Counted from the stretch's first letter, positions 12,205 through 22,022 are shown. The stretch: DNA of 64,000 bases from Paraspadella gotoi (GCA_051294375.1 CM119266.1:12375705-12439704), one strand, 5' to 3'. The notes: generated by a model from the sequence alone, not told the origin. Made by a program: numbers and translations.

Positions 12205-12312
12205 TCATAAAATGACGCAGCAACGACAGTACCGCTGGCGCCCTCCACCAACAGAAGGCGGAGGAGTGACGGGGGCAAAATACGCGTGCACTTTTAACTC
12301 TGGCAAATGGTT
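12205..12312 (-). CDS. FBXL20: FBXL terminal exon with CaaX box
   Basis: Acceptor ttcaacag; the stop codon is at 12205-12207. It encodes HLPELKVHAYFAPVTPPPS and ends RYCRCCVIL. The CVIL ending is a type I geranylgeranylation CaaX motif, shared with human FBXL2. Confidence 0.95.
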   Translation of the reverse strand, partial: NHLPELKVHAYFAPVTPPPSVGGGRQRYCRCCVIL

Positions 12313-13273
12313 CTGTTGAAAAAAAAAAAGAGACGGGGAATGAGGGGGTAACGTTTGAATACTGAGAATATCTATGTGACTTTTTTATTATGTTTACCGG
12401 AGAAAATGTCGGTTTCCTAGCAACGAACTTACCTTTAACCTTCTGATGCCGGCTCGGGTGATGAGCTGACAGTCATAAAGTTCGATTCTTTCGAGACTCG
12501 CGCAAGACATCAGATGATCCAACGAAGCATCAGTTATGAGCGGGCAATTGTCTAGCTCCAGGACGGTTAGATGATTTGTGGCACAAAAGGCTCCTCCTGG
12601 TAGGGGAAGCCGATCTTAATGGGGCCACGAGTCAAAAAACTTTTAATACCTTTAAAATTTATTTATTAATACAAAATTATCAATGCCAAGTTACACAATA
12701 ATTATTTTTTAAAATTTCTCAGTAAAAAAATGGAAATTGTTCATAAATATTTGTTTAACTTTAAACAATATTATGATAAAAAAAATTCTCTTCAATATAT
12801 TTTTTTATCATTATCATTTTACAGTCAAGCAGAATACAAGTTTACGGAACTTACCTAAATGTCTGATACCCTCATCGGTGATAAGTTCACAGTGGGAGAA
12901 GCTTAGAATTTTCAATCTTGGGCAATTGCTTGAAAGACTACTTAGGGTAGCATCGGTGATCTGCGATGAACAAAGAAAGAAACGAAAAGTTAGGTAGAAA
13001 AGAAAGCCGAATAAATCTAAGTTATACGAGTTCCTAAATAAACTTGGTATAAATTGGAAAGGAAAAAAATATTTTTCTTAATCGAAAAGAGACGGACTGA
13101 CTGACCAGGACGCACTCCTCGAGGTCCATGCGCTCGAGGTTGTGACAATTGCGCCCGAGCGCCTGGAATCCCGCGTCGGTGAACTGAGAGCAACCGGCGA
13201 CTTCTAGAGTTTTGAGATTCGCGCACCCGAGGCCGAGGCTGATCAGAGCCGCGTCTGGGTGTGGGGGAGTTGT

Positions 13274-13320
<47 letters not shown>

Positions 13321-15773
13321 TAGAAAAAGAAAGAAATAAAGAAAGAAAAGAAAGAGAAAAGTGGGATATAATACAAAACTATTGTCCACCGTTCCATTCC
13401 TCTTGCAATACAGCCCTTACCCGTTAAGTGAGTGCAATTAGACAAGCAGAGAAATTCAATTTCAAGGCATCCCTGGGCAAGGGCCTGAAAGAAAAAAACG
13501 GTTTTTCTTGAGGACTTCGTCCTTAAATTGTGTCATTGTATATTTTAAAATCTTCGAGATTGTCATACCTGAACTCCTCTGTCGGTTATTTGCTGACATT
13601 GTTGAAGATTCAAGTGACGGAGGGAAGTAATATGACGGCCGCAAAATATCAGAGTTTCGTCCGTCAAATTTTGACAACCTGAATTTTTTCGTTATAAATT
13701 ATTAGTTGTATTATTAGTTCGTTTGTTTGTTGGTTAGTTTACTTACCTTTGCAGAGCAAAGCTTGGAGGCGGCATTTTCCGTTAGCGAGTGCCTCCACGC
13801 CTCCGTCAGTGACTTGATCGCACCAGGAAATGTTTAAGGTTTTTAAGTTGGGGCATCCATCACTGAAAAACGAATTAAGTACATTTACGGTATAAATATA
13901 ATTGTAATAGGCATGATCTTTATAGTTTTGACTATCTCCCGCTGATAATTATTTCCGGCCTAAACGAGTTGAACCGATTTCAAAGGCCACCAATGACAAT
14001 CAAACATCCATCTTGCCTAAGAGCTTTCAATGAGTTGTCGGAAATGTTGGGACAGGATTCCAGATCGAGGAGAACGAGTTTGGTGCAGAATCGACTCAAA
14101 CTGCTGCAGGTGGCGTCGGTGATTTTCTTGCAGCCGTTCAGCACCAACTCCTCGATGTTGCTGCACTGTTGAGCGAAGGTCCTTGGAAAAGGGAATAACT
14201 TGATTAACTTTAATTTGCCAAATGTAATCAATCATATGACACGAGATGCCCGCAAGAAACCGATTGACAAATGATACAAATAATACAAATACTACAGTGA
14301 AAAAAAAATGCTAAAAAAACCACCGAATCCGAAAATTAGGTTTTAGTTTCATCATATCATCTTTAGTAAACTTTTTAAAGAACTCACTTGAGGGATCCGT
14401 CGCCGACGCTTTGACATCCGCGGAGACTCAACTTTTTCAAGAATCCGCCGCATCGTTTGGAGATGTTTTCGACCACGAGACCCTGGGGATAAATTCAGCG
14501 AAAACGAAATGAAAAAATACCTAATTCGATTTTATTAAGTTGTATTATTATAACAGTGCGCCTAGGGGATGTAGCTCAGTGGTAGAGCGCTCGCTTCGCA
14601 TGTGAGAAGTCCGGGGTTCAAACCCCCGCATCTCCACTTTTTTTTCAGCTGCTTGTAATATCATGGGACAGCGGAGCACATTATAGCATTTCCGGATATA
14701 ATACTCAAGGGAGTGGCCATTTTATAAAGTAGGCCCAGTTCCTGAAAGCATTGTGTCACTTCATTCAGAGAGAAGCGAGGTACTCGGGGGAGTAAATAAA
14801 CAAGACTGTGAGAGTGTCTTGATTTAAAAGCTGATAGGGCCCAACTAATATGTACTTTGTTAGTATCTGATGGAATGAGGGATGGAGGCCTTAGCCCACC
14901 ATAACCTGTCCAAAGTCAGGGGCAAGATCGCTTATTTATTAAATGAATGGATGTTGGATAATTTTTTTATTGGTTGTACCAATTTCATCAACACTTATCA
15001 GTGATTATCTTTGATTACTCGTGAAACTTTTGTCTCAATCAAAGTTTGGTCTTTAATAAATACAGATTAAGAAACACTTAAAAGTATCTGGGGATGTAGC
15101 TCAGAGGTAGAGCGTTCGCTTTGCATGCGAAAAGTCCGGGGTTCGAACCCCCGTTTCTCCATATTTTTTAAATTATCTTTTTCGAGACAGATAATGCAGA
15201 TAAAAAGGATGAGCACTCAGTGCTCACCTCGACGTCCGTCTGAAAGTCAAAGAGGTCGCAACGCTGCCAATTGCTGCCGTCCAACGCCAACACGTTCCAC
15301 GTCTTGGAGACTTGAGCGCATCGACACAGCGAGACCACGTCGAGGAACGAGAATATTCTGTTGCAAAAGGAAAATTAAAAACTGTTAATATGCAAATTAC
15401 GAACATTGTAAACATATTTGTATTATATTAGAAAATATCATATTTGTGTATGTAAACGTTTTTTACTACTTATTTTACAATATTGTTATTAATATATTAT
15501 TATTACATTTGTACGTAGTATATTTTTCACCGTTACAATTACAGTGTAATGTGTATTTTATAAAGTATTAATATTTTTTTAACGAATCGAAACTAGAGGG
15601 GAAAACTGAAATCCTAACTGTCATTCCAGTTGATCGGTCAACTTTAAATAATTAATTTCGTTAGGTTCCTATAAGTTAAATAAAATAAATACTTTTTCTC
15701 ACCTGAGCAGCAGCTCCTTCGGCAGCTTTCTATTAATAGTAGCGTCGTCTCCGTCGCTCACGGGAATCGGCGT
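12205..15773 (-). CDS. FBXL20: F-box/LRR protein, FBXL2/FBXL20 type, 5' partial, eleven exons
   Basis: Eleven exons join without a frame break to give 425 residues plus stop, against about 423-436 for vertebrate FBXL2/FBXL20; only the short first coding exon is missing. Residues 16-60 are the F-box (KLPKELLLRIFSFLDVVSLC), which binds SKP1 in SCF ubiquitin ligases. From about residue 65 to 395 run cysteine-containing leucine-rich repeats (GC..ITD....L pattern), the substrate-binding solenoid. The protein ends CRCCVIL, a CaaX box as in FBXL2, predicting prenylation and membrane targeting. One intron uses a GC donor. The gene is convergent with LZTS, and two tRNA-Ala genes sit antisense in one intron. 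FBXL2 and FBXL20 are co-orthologues, so the symbol is approximate. Confidence 0.95.
12433..12596 (-). CDS. FBXL20: FBXL exon, last LRRs
   Basis: Acceptor ctaccag, donor aag|gtaagt. It encodes GAFCATNHLTVLELDNCPL through RIELYDCQLITRAGIRRLK, the most conserved C-terminal repeats of the family. Confidence 0.95.
12855..12960 (-). CDS. FBXL20: FBXL exon, LRR
   Basis: Acceptor tcgcag, donor g|gtaagt. It encodes ITDATLSSLSSNCPRLKILS and FSHCELITDEGIRHL, matching FBXL20 LSHCELITDDGIRHL. Confidence 0.95.
13106..13254 (-). CDS. FBXL20: FBXL exon, LRR
   Basis: Acceptor acacccag, donor ctg|gtcagt. It encodes DAALISLGLGCANLKTLEV through NLERMDLEECVL; the RMDLEECV block matches FBXL20 KMDLEECV. A GA array (13276-13320 on +) lies just upstream and reads as TC on the sense strand, next to the acceptor. 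Confidence 0.95.
13276..13320. repeat. (GA)n microsatellite in FBXL intron
   Basis: GA on +, hence a TC polypyrimidine run about 22 bases upstream of the acceptor at 13254 on the sense strand. Confidence 0.95.
13421..13484 (-). CDS. FBXL20: FBXL exon, short LRR exon
   Basis: Acceptor tctttcag, donor g|gtaagg. It is a 64-base exon encoding ALAQGCLEIEFLCLSNC and THLT, aligning with FBXL20 ICRGCHKLQSLCASGCSNIT. Confidence 0.93.
13569..13678 (-). CDS. FBXL20: FBXL exon, LRR
   Basis: Acceptor aattcag, donor cag|gtatga. It encodes CQNLTDETLIFCGRHITSL and RHLNLQQCQQITDRGVQ. Phase 1 in, phase 0 out. Confidence 0.93.
13747..13862 (-). CDS. FBXL20: FBXL exon, LRR
   Basis: Acceptor tttttcag, donor g|gtaagt. 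It encodes DGCPNLKTLNISWCDQVTDG and the following GVEALANGKCRLQALLCKG. The NISWCDQVT block is identical to vertebrate FBXL20. Confidence 0.95.
14017..14181 (-). CDS. FBXL20: FBXL exon with GC donor
   Basis: Acceptor ttccaag; the exon encodes FAQQCSNIEELVLNGC through NISDNSLKAL. The only donor that restores the conserved frame is cttag|gcaaga, a GC donor at 14015-14016, joining LKALS to DGCPNLKTL as in FBXL20 SLKALSEGCP. Reading on past it meets a stop after about 13 codons. Confidence 0.93.
   Translation of the reverse strand, partial: DLRSTVQQHRGVGAERLQENHRRHLQQFESILHQTRSPRSGILSQHFRQLIESS
14388..14482 (-). CDS. FBXL20: FBXL exon, first LRR
   Basis: Acceptor atccccag, donor aa|gtgagt. It encodes GLVVENISKRCGGFLKKLSL followed by RGCQSVGDGSL, the first leucine-rich repeat. 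Its upstream intron (14483-15227) contains two tRNA-Ala genes on the other strand. Confidence 0.95.
14565..14636 (+). tRNA. tRNA-Ala (anticodon CGC)
   Basis: Cloverleaf folds by eye: acceptor GGGGATG with CATCTCC (one G-T pair), D arm GCTC..GAGC, anticodon stem CTCGC/GTGAG with loop TTCGCAT, T arm CGGGG-TTCAAAC-CCCCG, discriminator A. A T-run directly downstream (after 14638) serves as Pol III terminator. It lies in an FBXL intron, antisense to that gene. Confidence 0.93.
14791..14989 (+). repeat. Interspersed repeat, copy 1
   Basis: Shares with 60735-60910 the succession gactgtgagag, gatggaggcctta, cctgtccaaagtcagg, cttatttattaaatgaatg and ttggttgtaccaatttcat, with small indels. It sits between the two tRNA-Ala genes in an FBXL intron. 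Looks like a short retroelement or MITE; class unknown. Confidence 0.75.
15090..15161 (+). tRNA. tRNA-Ala (anticodon TGC), imperfect acceptor stem
   Basis: Same layout as the copy at 14565: anticodon stem TTCGC/GCGAA with loop TTTGCAT, T arm CGGGG-TTCGAAC-CCCCG, discriminator A, then a T-run. The 3' acceptor strand reads TTTCTCC instead of CATCTCC, giving a T-T mismatch at pair 6-67 and a wobble at 7-66. It may still function or be an early pseudogene. Confidence 0.8.
15228..15357 (-). CDS. FBXL20: FBXL exon, rest of F-box
   Basis: Acceptor gcaacag, donor gtgagc. It encodes IFSFLDVVSLCRCAQVS and LDGSNWQRCDLFDFQTDVE, nearly identical to vertebrate FBXL20. Starts in phase 2, ends in phase 0. 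Confidence 0.95.
15703..15773 (-). CDS. FBXL20: FBXL exon (F-box start), first one visible
   Basis: On the minus strand the acceptor is ttttcag before 15773 and the donor is ag|gtgag at 15702. It encodes TPIPVSDGDDATINRKLPK and the first half of the F-box. There is no ATG in frame, so a short upstream exon (as in vertebrate FBXL20) remains to be found above 15773. Confidence 0.9.
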
Positions 15774-16031
15774 CTGAAAAGGAACGGCGAAACGACTACG
15801 TAAACAAACTGGCGAATTTTGAAAACCGTTCGCCGACATGCCCGATCAGCAGACTGTACAGGAAATGAAACGACATCGAGAAACAGTCGGATAAATTCGT
15901 CACGCGTATCGGGTTTAAGGATTCTAACTTTTGTTTCGCTTCGAATGGAGACATAAGACATGCGTCAGAGGTCTCTACTGATCTGATTTTTCGAGATTTT
16001 TGTGTTTTAACTGCGATTGCCGTTTTGTTTT

Positions 16032-17252
16032 TCTAATAATTTTTTCGTATTGTTAAATGGTTTAGGATTTTGGTTTAAACAAACATTCCTAATTCATTTG
16101 TTCCGTATTTTACAATATACAATTACTAATAATGATGAAAGTTGGCGGAAAAAAAAACCTCACGGTGAAAAGCCTCTTTGTAATATCAAACTATTTTTAG
16201 TACATTGTCATTTGCTGAACTTAAAGTTAACCCAAAAAAGCTTCAACTTCAAGCTATTTTAATGTGAAATCTATTTTAAGACGAAAACAACCACCAACAA
16301 ACAGATGTACCGTTAGAAATTCTGGAAGGACTCGCTCAGAGAATACCGAAAATAAAAAAAGAGCGATCACGAAATAAAAGAGGAATTAAAAATACGAAAA
16401 AGCAAAAGCGAAGGAAAAAGAGAGACGTTTAGGGATCACAAAAACGCAGAAAGACGGGACATAAAAAAAAAAACAGAGAAAAAAAATCTGGCAAAAAAAA
16501 AGAAAGAAAAGCGAGAAGGAAAAGAAAAAGAAAGAAAAAAAGAAAAAACCGTCTTCTCCTCCATTAAGACGACGAGCGTCGGTTTCGGAGGAGGAGACAA
16601 AGCGGAGGAAAAGGAAGAAAGGGAGGAAAGGGAGGAAAGGAAGGAAAGGGAGGAAAGGGAGGAATTCTTAATTCCTTTTTTTTCGCTTCTTTTCTCCTCG
16701 AGTAAGAAATGACTTTTTTTTTCTAGTCTTTTCGTGTCATTCGTTGCTTTTTGGGGTTCGAGTTTTCGTCATTTATTCGGCCATTGATTCGTACATTTAT
16801 ATGCATTTTTATATCCATCTTTCTTTTTTTTATTTCTTTCTTTGGTTCATTAGTTCGTTCGTTCCTCCTCTATCTTTCTCTCTTTCGTTCTTTCTTTCTT
16901 TCTTTCTTTCGTTCCACCTTCGTTTCATCTCTACAGATTAGATTTGGTCCTCAGCCTCAAGTTAATAAACTCTAATCGATTACCCGTCGCTTGCTTCTCC
17001 ATTTTTCCGTCGTCTTTCCTCCAGCATTTTCAAATCTGTTATCCTTTCTCCAGCATTTTCAAATCTGTTGTCCTTTCTCCAGCACTTTCAATTATTTCGT
17101 CTTTTCTCTAGCAAATTCAAAGATTCTCAAAATCGCTATCATTTTTTCCCCTTCAATACGGTTCGCCTCTAATTTGAAAAAAATAAGATTGAAATTCTTG
17201 TCTTTGTCTCCAGGGGTTTGTCCGACAATCTGTCTGTCTTTTGGTCTCTCTC
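16032..17252 (+). repeat. Tandem 1.2 kb duplication, copy A
   Basis: Almost the same sequence follows directly at 17253-18500, with differences mainly single-base indels in homopolymers. It contains AAAG/GGAAA-rich DNA, TTTC/TTCG-rich DNA and three imperfect direct repeats of a CCAGCA-type unit near 17020-17110. No gene seen. Confidence 0.9.
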
Positions 17253-18500
17253 TCTAATAATCTTTTCGAGTATTGTTAATGGTTTAGGATTTTTGGTTTA
17301 AACAAACATTCCTAATTCATTTGTTCCGTATTTTACAATATACAATTACTAATAATGATGAAAGTTGGCGGAAAAAAAAACCTCACGGTGAAAAAGCCTC
17401 TTTGTAATATCAAACTATTTTTAGTACATTGTCATTTGCTGAACTAAAGTTAACTCCAAAAAAGCTTCAACTTCAAGCTATTTTAATGTGAAATCTATTT
17501 TAAGACAAAACAACCACAACAAACAGATGTACCGTTAGAAAATTCTGAAGGACTCGCTCAGAGAATACCGAAAATAAAAAAAAGAGCGATACGAAATAAA
17601 AGAGGAAATAAAATAACGAAAAAGCAAAAGCGAAGGGAAAAAGAGAGACGTTTTAGGGATCACAAAAAACGCAGAAAGACGGGACATAAAAAAAAAAACA
17701 AGAAAAAAAATCTGGCAAAAAAAAAGAAAGAAAAGCGAGAAGGAAAAGAAAAAGAAAGAAAAAAAGAAAAAAACCGTCTTCTCCTCCATTAAAGACGACG
17801 AGCGTCGGTTTCGGAGAGAGGAGACAAAGCGGAGGAAAAGGAGAAAAGGGAGGAAAAAGGGAGGAAAGGAAGGAAAGGGAGAAAGGGAGGAATTCTTAAT
17901 TCCTTTTTTTCGCTTTCCTTTTTCTCCTCGAAAAATGTACTTTTTTTTTAGAAATGACTTTTTTTCTAGTCTTTTCGTGTCATTCGTTGCTTTTGGGGGT
18001 TCGAGGTTTTCGTCATTTATTCGGCCATTGATTCGTACATTTATATGCATTTTTATATCCATCTTTCTTTTTTTATTTCTCTTTCTTTGGTTCATTAGTT
18101 CGTTCGTTCCCCTCTATCTTTCTCTCTTTCGTTCTTTCTTTCTTCTTCTTTCGTTCCAGCCTACGTTTCATCTCTACAGATTAGATTTGGTCCTCAGCCT
18201 CAAGTTAATAAACTCTAATCGATTAACCCGTCGCCTTGCTTCTCCATTTTTCCGTCGTCTTTCCTCCAGCATTTTTTCCAAATCTGTTATCCTTTCTCCA
18301 GCATTTTCAAATCTGTTGTCTCTTCTCCAGCACTTCACTTATTTCGTCTTTTCTCTAGCAAATTCAAAGATTCTCAAAATCGCTATCATTTTTTCCCCTT
18401 CAATACGGTTCGCCTCTAATTTGAAAAAAATAAGATTGAAATTCTTGTCTTTGTCCGCGGGGTTTGTCCGACAATCTGTCTGTCTTTTGGTCTCTCTCTC
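17253..18500 (+). repeat. Tandem 1.2 kb duplication, copy B
   Basis: Copy of 16032-17252, running into a TC array and then a 25-N gap at 18945. The indel-only divergence and the nearby gap suggest an unmerged overlap or the second haplotype rather than a biological tandem repeat. Confidence 0.9.
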
Positions 18501-18505
18501 TCTCC

Positions 18506-18545
<40 letters not shown>

Positions 18546-18562
18546 CTCTCTCCTCTCCTCTC
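18492..18562. repeat. (TC)n microsatellite
   Basis: At the end of tandem duplication copy B. Confidence 0.95.
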
Positions 18563-18749
18563 TTCGTTTTATGTACAGTTTTTCTTCGTTTTTTTTCTGC
18601 GGCAGCGTATTTTTTTTCGTTTTTCCTTTACTTCCCTTTTGGGTTACAGCCTTCCGAGGCTCACAGATGGTTTCGTTTTTGGTGAAAAATCTAATCGTAA
18701 AACTTCAGCTCGCCTTTCCGTGAAGATCGCACCTTGTTGGAGAAAGAGA

Positions 18750-18751
18750 AG

Positions 18752-18817
<66 letters not shown>

Positions 18818-18875
18818 AGAGAGAGTAAAGAGAGAGAGAGAGAGAGAGAGAAGAAGAGAGGGTAAGAGAAGAGGG
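18750..18875. repeat. (GA)n microsatellite
   Basis: GA run with gaag interruptions, just before the 25-N gap. Confidence 0.95.
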
Positions 18876-18944
18876 AGAGAATAATAAAGACCATTGAGTC
18901 GGATATTGGCCCTCATAAAGATTATTAACCAATCCAGATCCAGA

Positions 18945-18969
18945 NNNNNNNNNNNNNNNNNNNNNNNNN
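18945..18969. other. Assembly gap (25 N)
   Basis: Exactly 25 N, the same size as two other gaps, so a placeholder rather than a measured length. A TC array follows at once. Confidence 1.
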
Positions 18970-19009
<40 letters not shown>

Positions 19010-19804
19010 TCTCTCCTCTCTTCTTTCTCAAAAAAGTAGTAATTAAAATAATTGTTTTTCCCCTTCATCGCTTAATAATTAATACAAGATGAGTTTCGAG
19101 TTAATGAATTCTCGTCGCCCACGTCCTCCATTTTTTTTTTTTTTTTTGAGCGACATTTTCGTCGTCGTTTTCGTCATCGTCGTCATCATCGTCATCTTCG
19201 TAACCGTTAGTTGATTAAAGATCATTCATTATCTCTGTTTCCTTATGGCGCCTTCGCGAAGAAATATTTATTTGAAGCTCAACGCGAATCGATCTTTATC
19301 GTTACCGTCGATGTCAACCTTTCGTCTTCTTTATCATTACCGTCGATGTCAACCTTTCGTATTCTCAGTTTTTTTTAGTCGGAGGTTTGAGTTTTTGATC
19401 TTAATAAGCTCTTTGGAAATTCCTTCTTCGCACTTCCTTTCAAAATCAACAGAGATCAATAAATTCCTTTATTTCACTCTTTTTTTTTTACTTTTTCTCC
19501 TTCTCCCACTATTCTTCTATTAAACTTTCTCCTCCCTTTATTCTCAGCTCACCTCTTCCTCCTCTTTTCCTCCCTCTTCTTTTTTTTCCCCTTCCCTTCC
19601 CTCTCTCCCTCAGCCCCTCTCCTCTCCCGCCGCATCGGTTTTCGACGCCACAGCCTCGTTTCCGCGCGCATTTCCTCATTTCTGGTTTTCCGTTCGATGT
19701 CATTTTTTCTTCCCTTATTTTTTTTTTCTCTCCGGCGACAGACGCCATTTTCTTTTTCCGGCGATGACTTTTCTTTTTTTCTTTTTTTTTTTTACGTTCG
19801 CCGA

Positions 19805-19925
19805 TGACGTCATTGTCTACCTCTGGACGTCGTCCGACTCGTTGGATGACATCATAAAAGCCGTTGGAAGGCTTTGGCCACGGTCAGACGCCGTGCGAGT
19901 GATTCAACGGTTCCAATGACATCAT
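19805..19925. promoter_or_regulatory. Cluster of three CRE/ATF-like sites
   Basis: tgacgtcat at 19805 and tgacatcat at 19847 and 19917. Three sites in 121 bases upstream (in FBXL orientation) of the first visible FBXL exon make this a candidate promoter or enhancer; not proven. Confidence 0.3.
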
Positions 19926-20489
19926 TATCGGGGGGGTGGAGGGGCGCGTTTGGTCTAAGGCGACGGAACACCGTCAACTCATCGCAATGCATCGATTCAA
20001 AACGGCGTCATCAAACGTTCCGCTTTAGAAAGACTCTCGCCAACTCGGAACAATGAATCCGATTTTTTTTTCATGAAAAAGAAGTCTCTCGAAAAAAGAG
20101 ACAAGGCCAAAAAAAAAAAGAAAGAAAAAAAGTAAAAGAAAAGGAATATCTCGAGCGACAAATATGTCAGATTTTGGTTCCATGATCGTCGATCCAAAAC
20201 GATGGAACCGTGAACCCTTGGGTGAGATCGATGTCGGCGGGAGAAGAGTTTCATAGGATGGAACCAGGATTCAGAGGGGATGATGGGGTTTCGTTCTTTC
20301 CATTTTCTAATTTTAGACGCAAATGAATTTTAATGTAGTCTCCTTGTCGAGACGATTTCTACAAGCGTCCGATTTTGGTAGACGTTTCGGTTCGACGCTG
20401 CCGGAAGCGGCCGGTTTAACGGGGACGTTCGACCGATTACCTTTGGTTGACGGGATCAAAAAAAAATAATAAAAAGTTTAAGAAGTGTG

Positions 20490-20561
20490 TAGCAGCGGAT
20501 GGTTTCGATCCATCGACCTCTGGGTTATGGGCCCAGCACGCTCCCACTGCGCCACGCTGCT
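20490..20561 (-). tRNA. Initiator tRNA-Met (CAT)
   Basis: The reverse strand reads AGCAGCG TGGCGCAGTGGG.. with anticodon arm CTGGGCCCATAACCCAG and T arm GATGG-ATCGAAA-CCATC. The A1-T72 pair, the GGG/CCC anticodon stem and A54 in the T loop are hallmarks of eukaryotic initiator tRNA. An A-run on the + strand near 20471 gives a T-run terminator on the sense strand. Confidence 0.95.
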
Positions 20562-20669
20562 GGGATGGTACCTTGACTTTCATAATTTAAATCTATTATC
20601 AACTCTTTTTTTTACATTAGTTGAATGCTTTTGTAAAACAACGATTAAAAACTTTTCCTTTAAAAATGA

Positions 20670-20832
20670 TTTTTAACGCTTGATGTACAGAAGCCAGAAT
20701 TTCTTCGCTGGCTCCGCAAACAAGAGAAAAAAGTGTCGATTGCAAACGTTGAATTCCCAAATCGTTGAAGTGACAATGCAGCCGTAAGACGGTTAAAGCT
20801 GAGATTTTCTGCTCTCTTTGTTTCCGCGCCAC
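20670..20832 (-). other. Unassigned possible coding exon
   Basis: From ATG 20832 the minus strand reads MARKQREQKISALTVL and then NDLGIQRLQSTLFSLVCGA and EEILASVHQALK, which has a balanced, protein-like composition unusual for this DNA. I see no strong donor, do not recognise the protein, and the 3' edge is a guess. Confidence 0.3.
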
Positions 20833-20990
20833 GCGATCGCAGCGCGCGGGGCGGCGCGGTGCAGCCCGGCGTCGCGAGCGAATTTTCGGTCTTGGCTCGA
20901 CGAGCGTTCACGAAAACCGGGCGACCTTTCGCCTCGGCGCCGTCGCGACCCTCACGACTGGAATCTGTTTCGTTTCAGGTTCCAATTTTT
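20820..20990. promoter_or_regulatory. CpG-rich patch, possible promoter
   Basis: Strongly enriched in cgcg and gcgc within AT-rich surroundings. It lies directly upstream of a minus-strand open frame starting at 20832 and could be its promoter. Confidence 0.3.
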
Positions 20991-21961
20991 TTGTTGGTTC
21001 TACGTTCGATCTACTTTCTATTTATAGCACAATTTGACTTAGTTATATTTACTTACCAAAGTATTACTTTGTAATTCTAATCGATGCTTAGAGCTTAGAG
21101 CTCCTTTTTTCATTCAACTCCGTTCATTTATTCACTCATATCCATTTCGCTCTCCTTTGCCGTTTCTCAATCGCTTTCCTTTTATATTCATTATTTCCCC
21201 TTTTCGCTCCTTTCCCTTCTTCCAGCTCCTTTTCTATTTTCGGTCCCCTTCTCTATTTTCTTCCTACCTATGTCCTCTCTTGTTCTCTTAAACTCTTTTC
21301 AAACTCTTTCCTATTTTGCCTCTCATATCTTCTCGATCCTCTCCTACTTTCCTTTACCATTCTTCTCACCTCTAGCTCACCTCTAATCTTCTTCGTTCGT
21401 CACATTTTCCACGACCTCGTCATTTTTCGCTTCACCCTTCCACCCCCTCACCACCTCTGTCTCCTTTGAACCCCCCAACCAATGACCCCTACTACGCGAC
21501 CCCTCGGGCGAACGGGCGAAATTAGCCCGTCGAAAGGCTGCGAGTCGAGCATCCAGACGGTTATCGCGATGAGAGGCTATTGTTTTGAGCAAAGGCGAGC
21601 AGAGGGGGAGCGATGGGGAGGTGGGCAACCTCTGGGGTTGGCAGGGGTGGACTTAAATGTGTTTGGTTCTATATATCGACATCACTTTTCTCCTTTTCTC
21701 ATCGTCTCTGATTTATTTGTTTTCTTCTCGGTCTTTTGTTCTCTCTCGCTTACTCTCTCTCTCTCTCTCGTTCTCTCGCTCTCTTGATCTCCTTGTACTT
21801 CAACGATATTTCGCTTTGCTTCTGTACTTTTCTATGTCTGTAAGGCACTATCTGGTTAAATCTATTTCCTTATTTATATGACAATCTGTTTTATTTGTTT
21901 GTATAAGCCAAAATGTGAATTATTCTTAAGTTTGCCTCTGTCTCGGTCTCGATTTCTGTAT

Positions 21962-21966
<5 letters not shown>

Positions 21967-22022
<56 letters not shown>

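Larger units (their letters stand above)
15774..20489. other. Region upstream of FBXL: duplications and arrays
   Basis: Should hold the missing first FBXL exon and promoter. Visible content: the 1.2 kb tandem duplication, TC and GA arrays at 18490-18875 and 18970-19020, a 25-N gap, and a cluster of TGACRTCA sites near 19805-19925. No first exon could be recognised. Confidence 0.5.

Noticed and set aside
13980-14016. FBXL exon ending in a stop just past 14017
   Set aside because: This reading retains the intron; the GC donor restores the conserved repeat and frame.
14565-14989. tRNA-derived SINE headed by the tRNA-Ala(CGC)
   Set aside because: The tRNA is intact and followed by a Pol III terminator, and the second repeat copy has no tRNA-like head.
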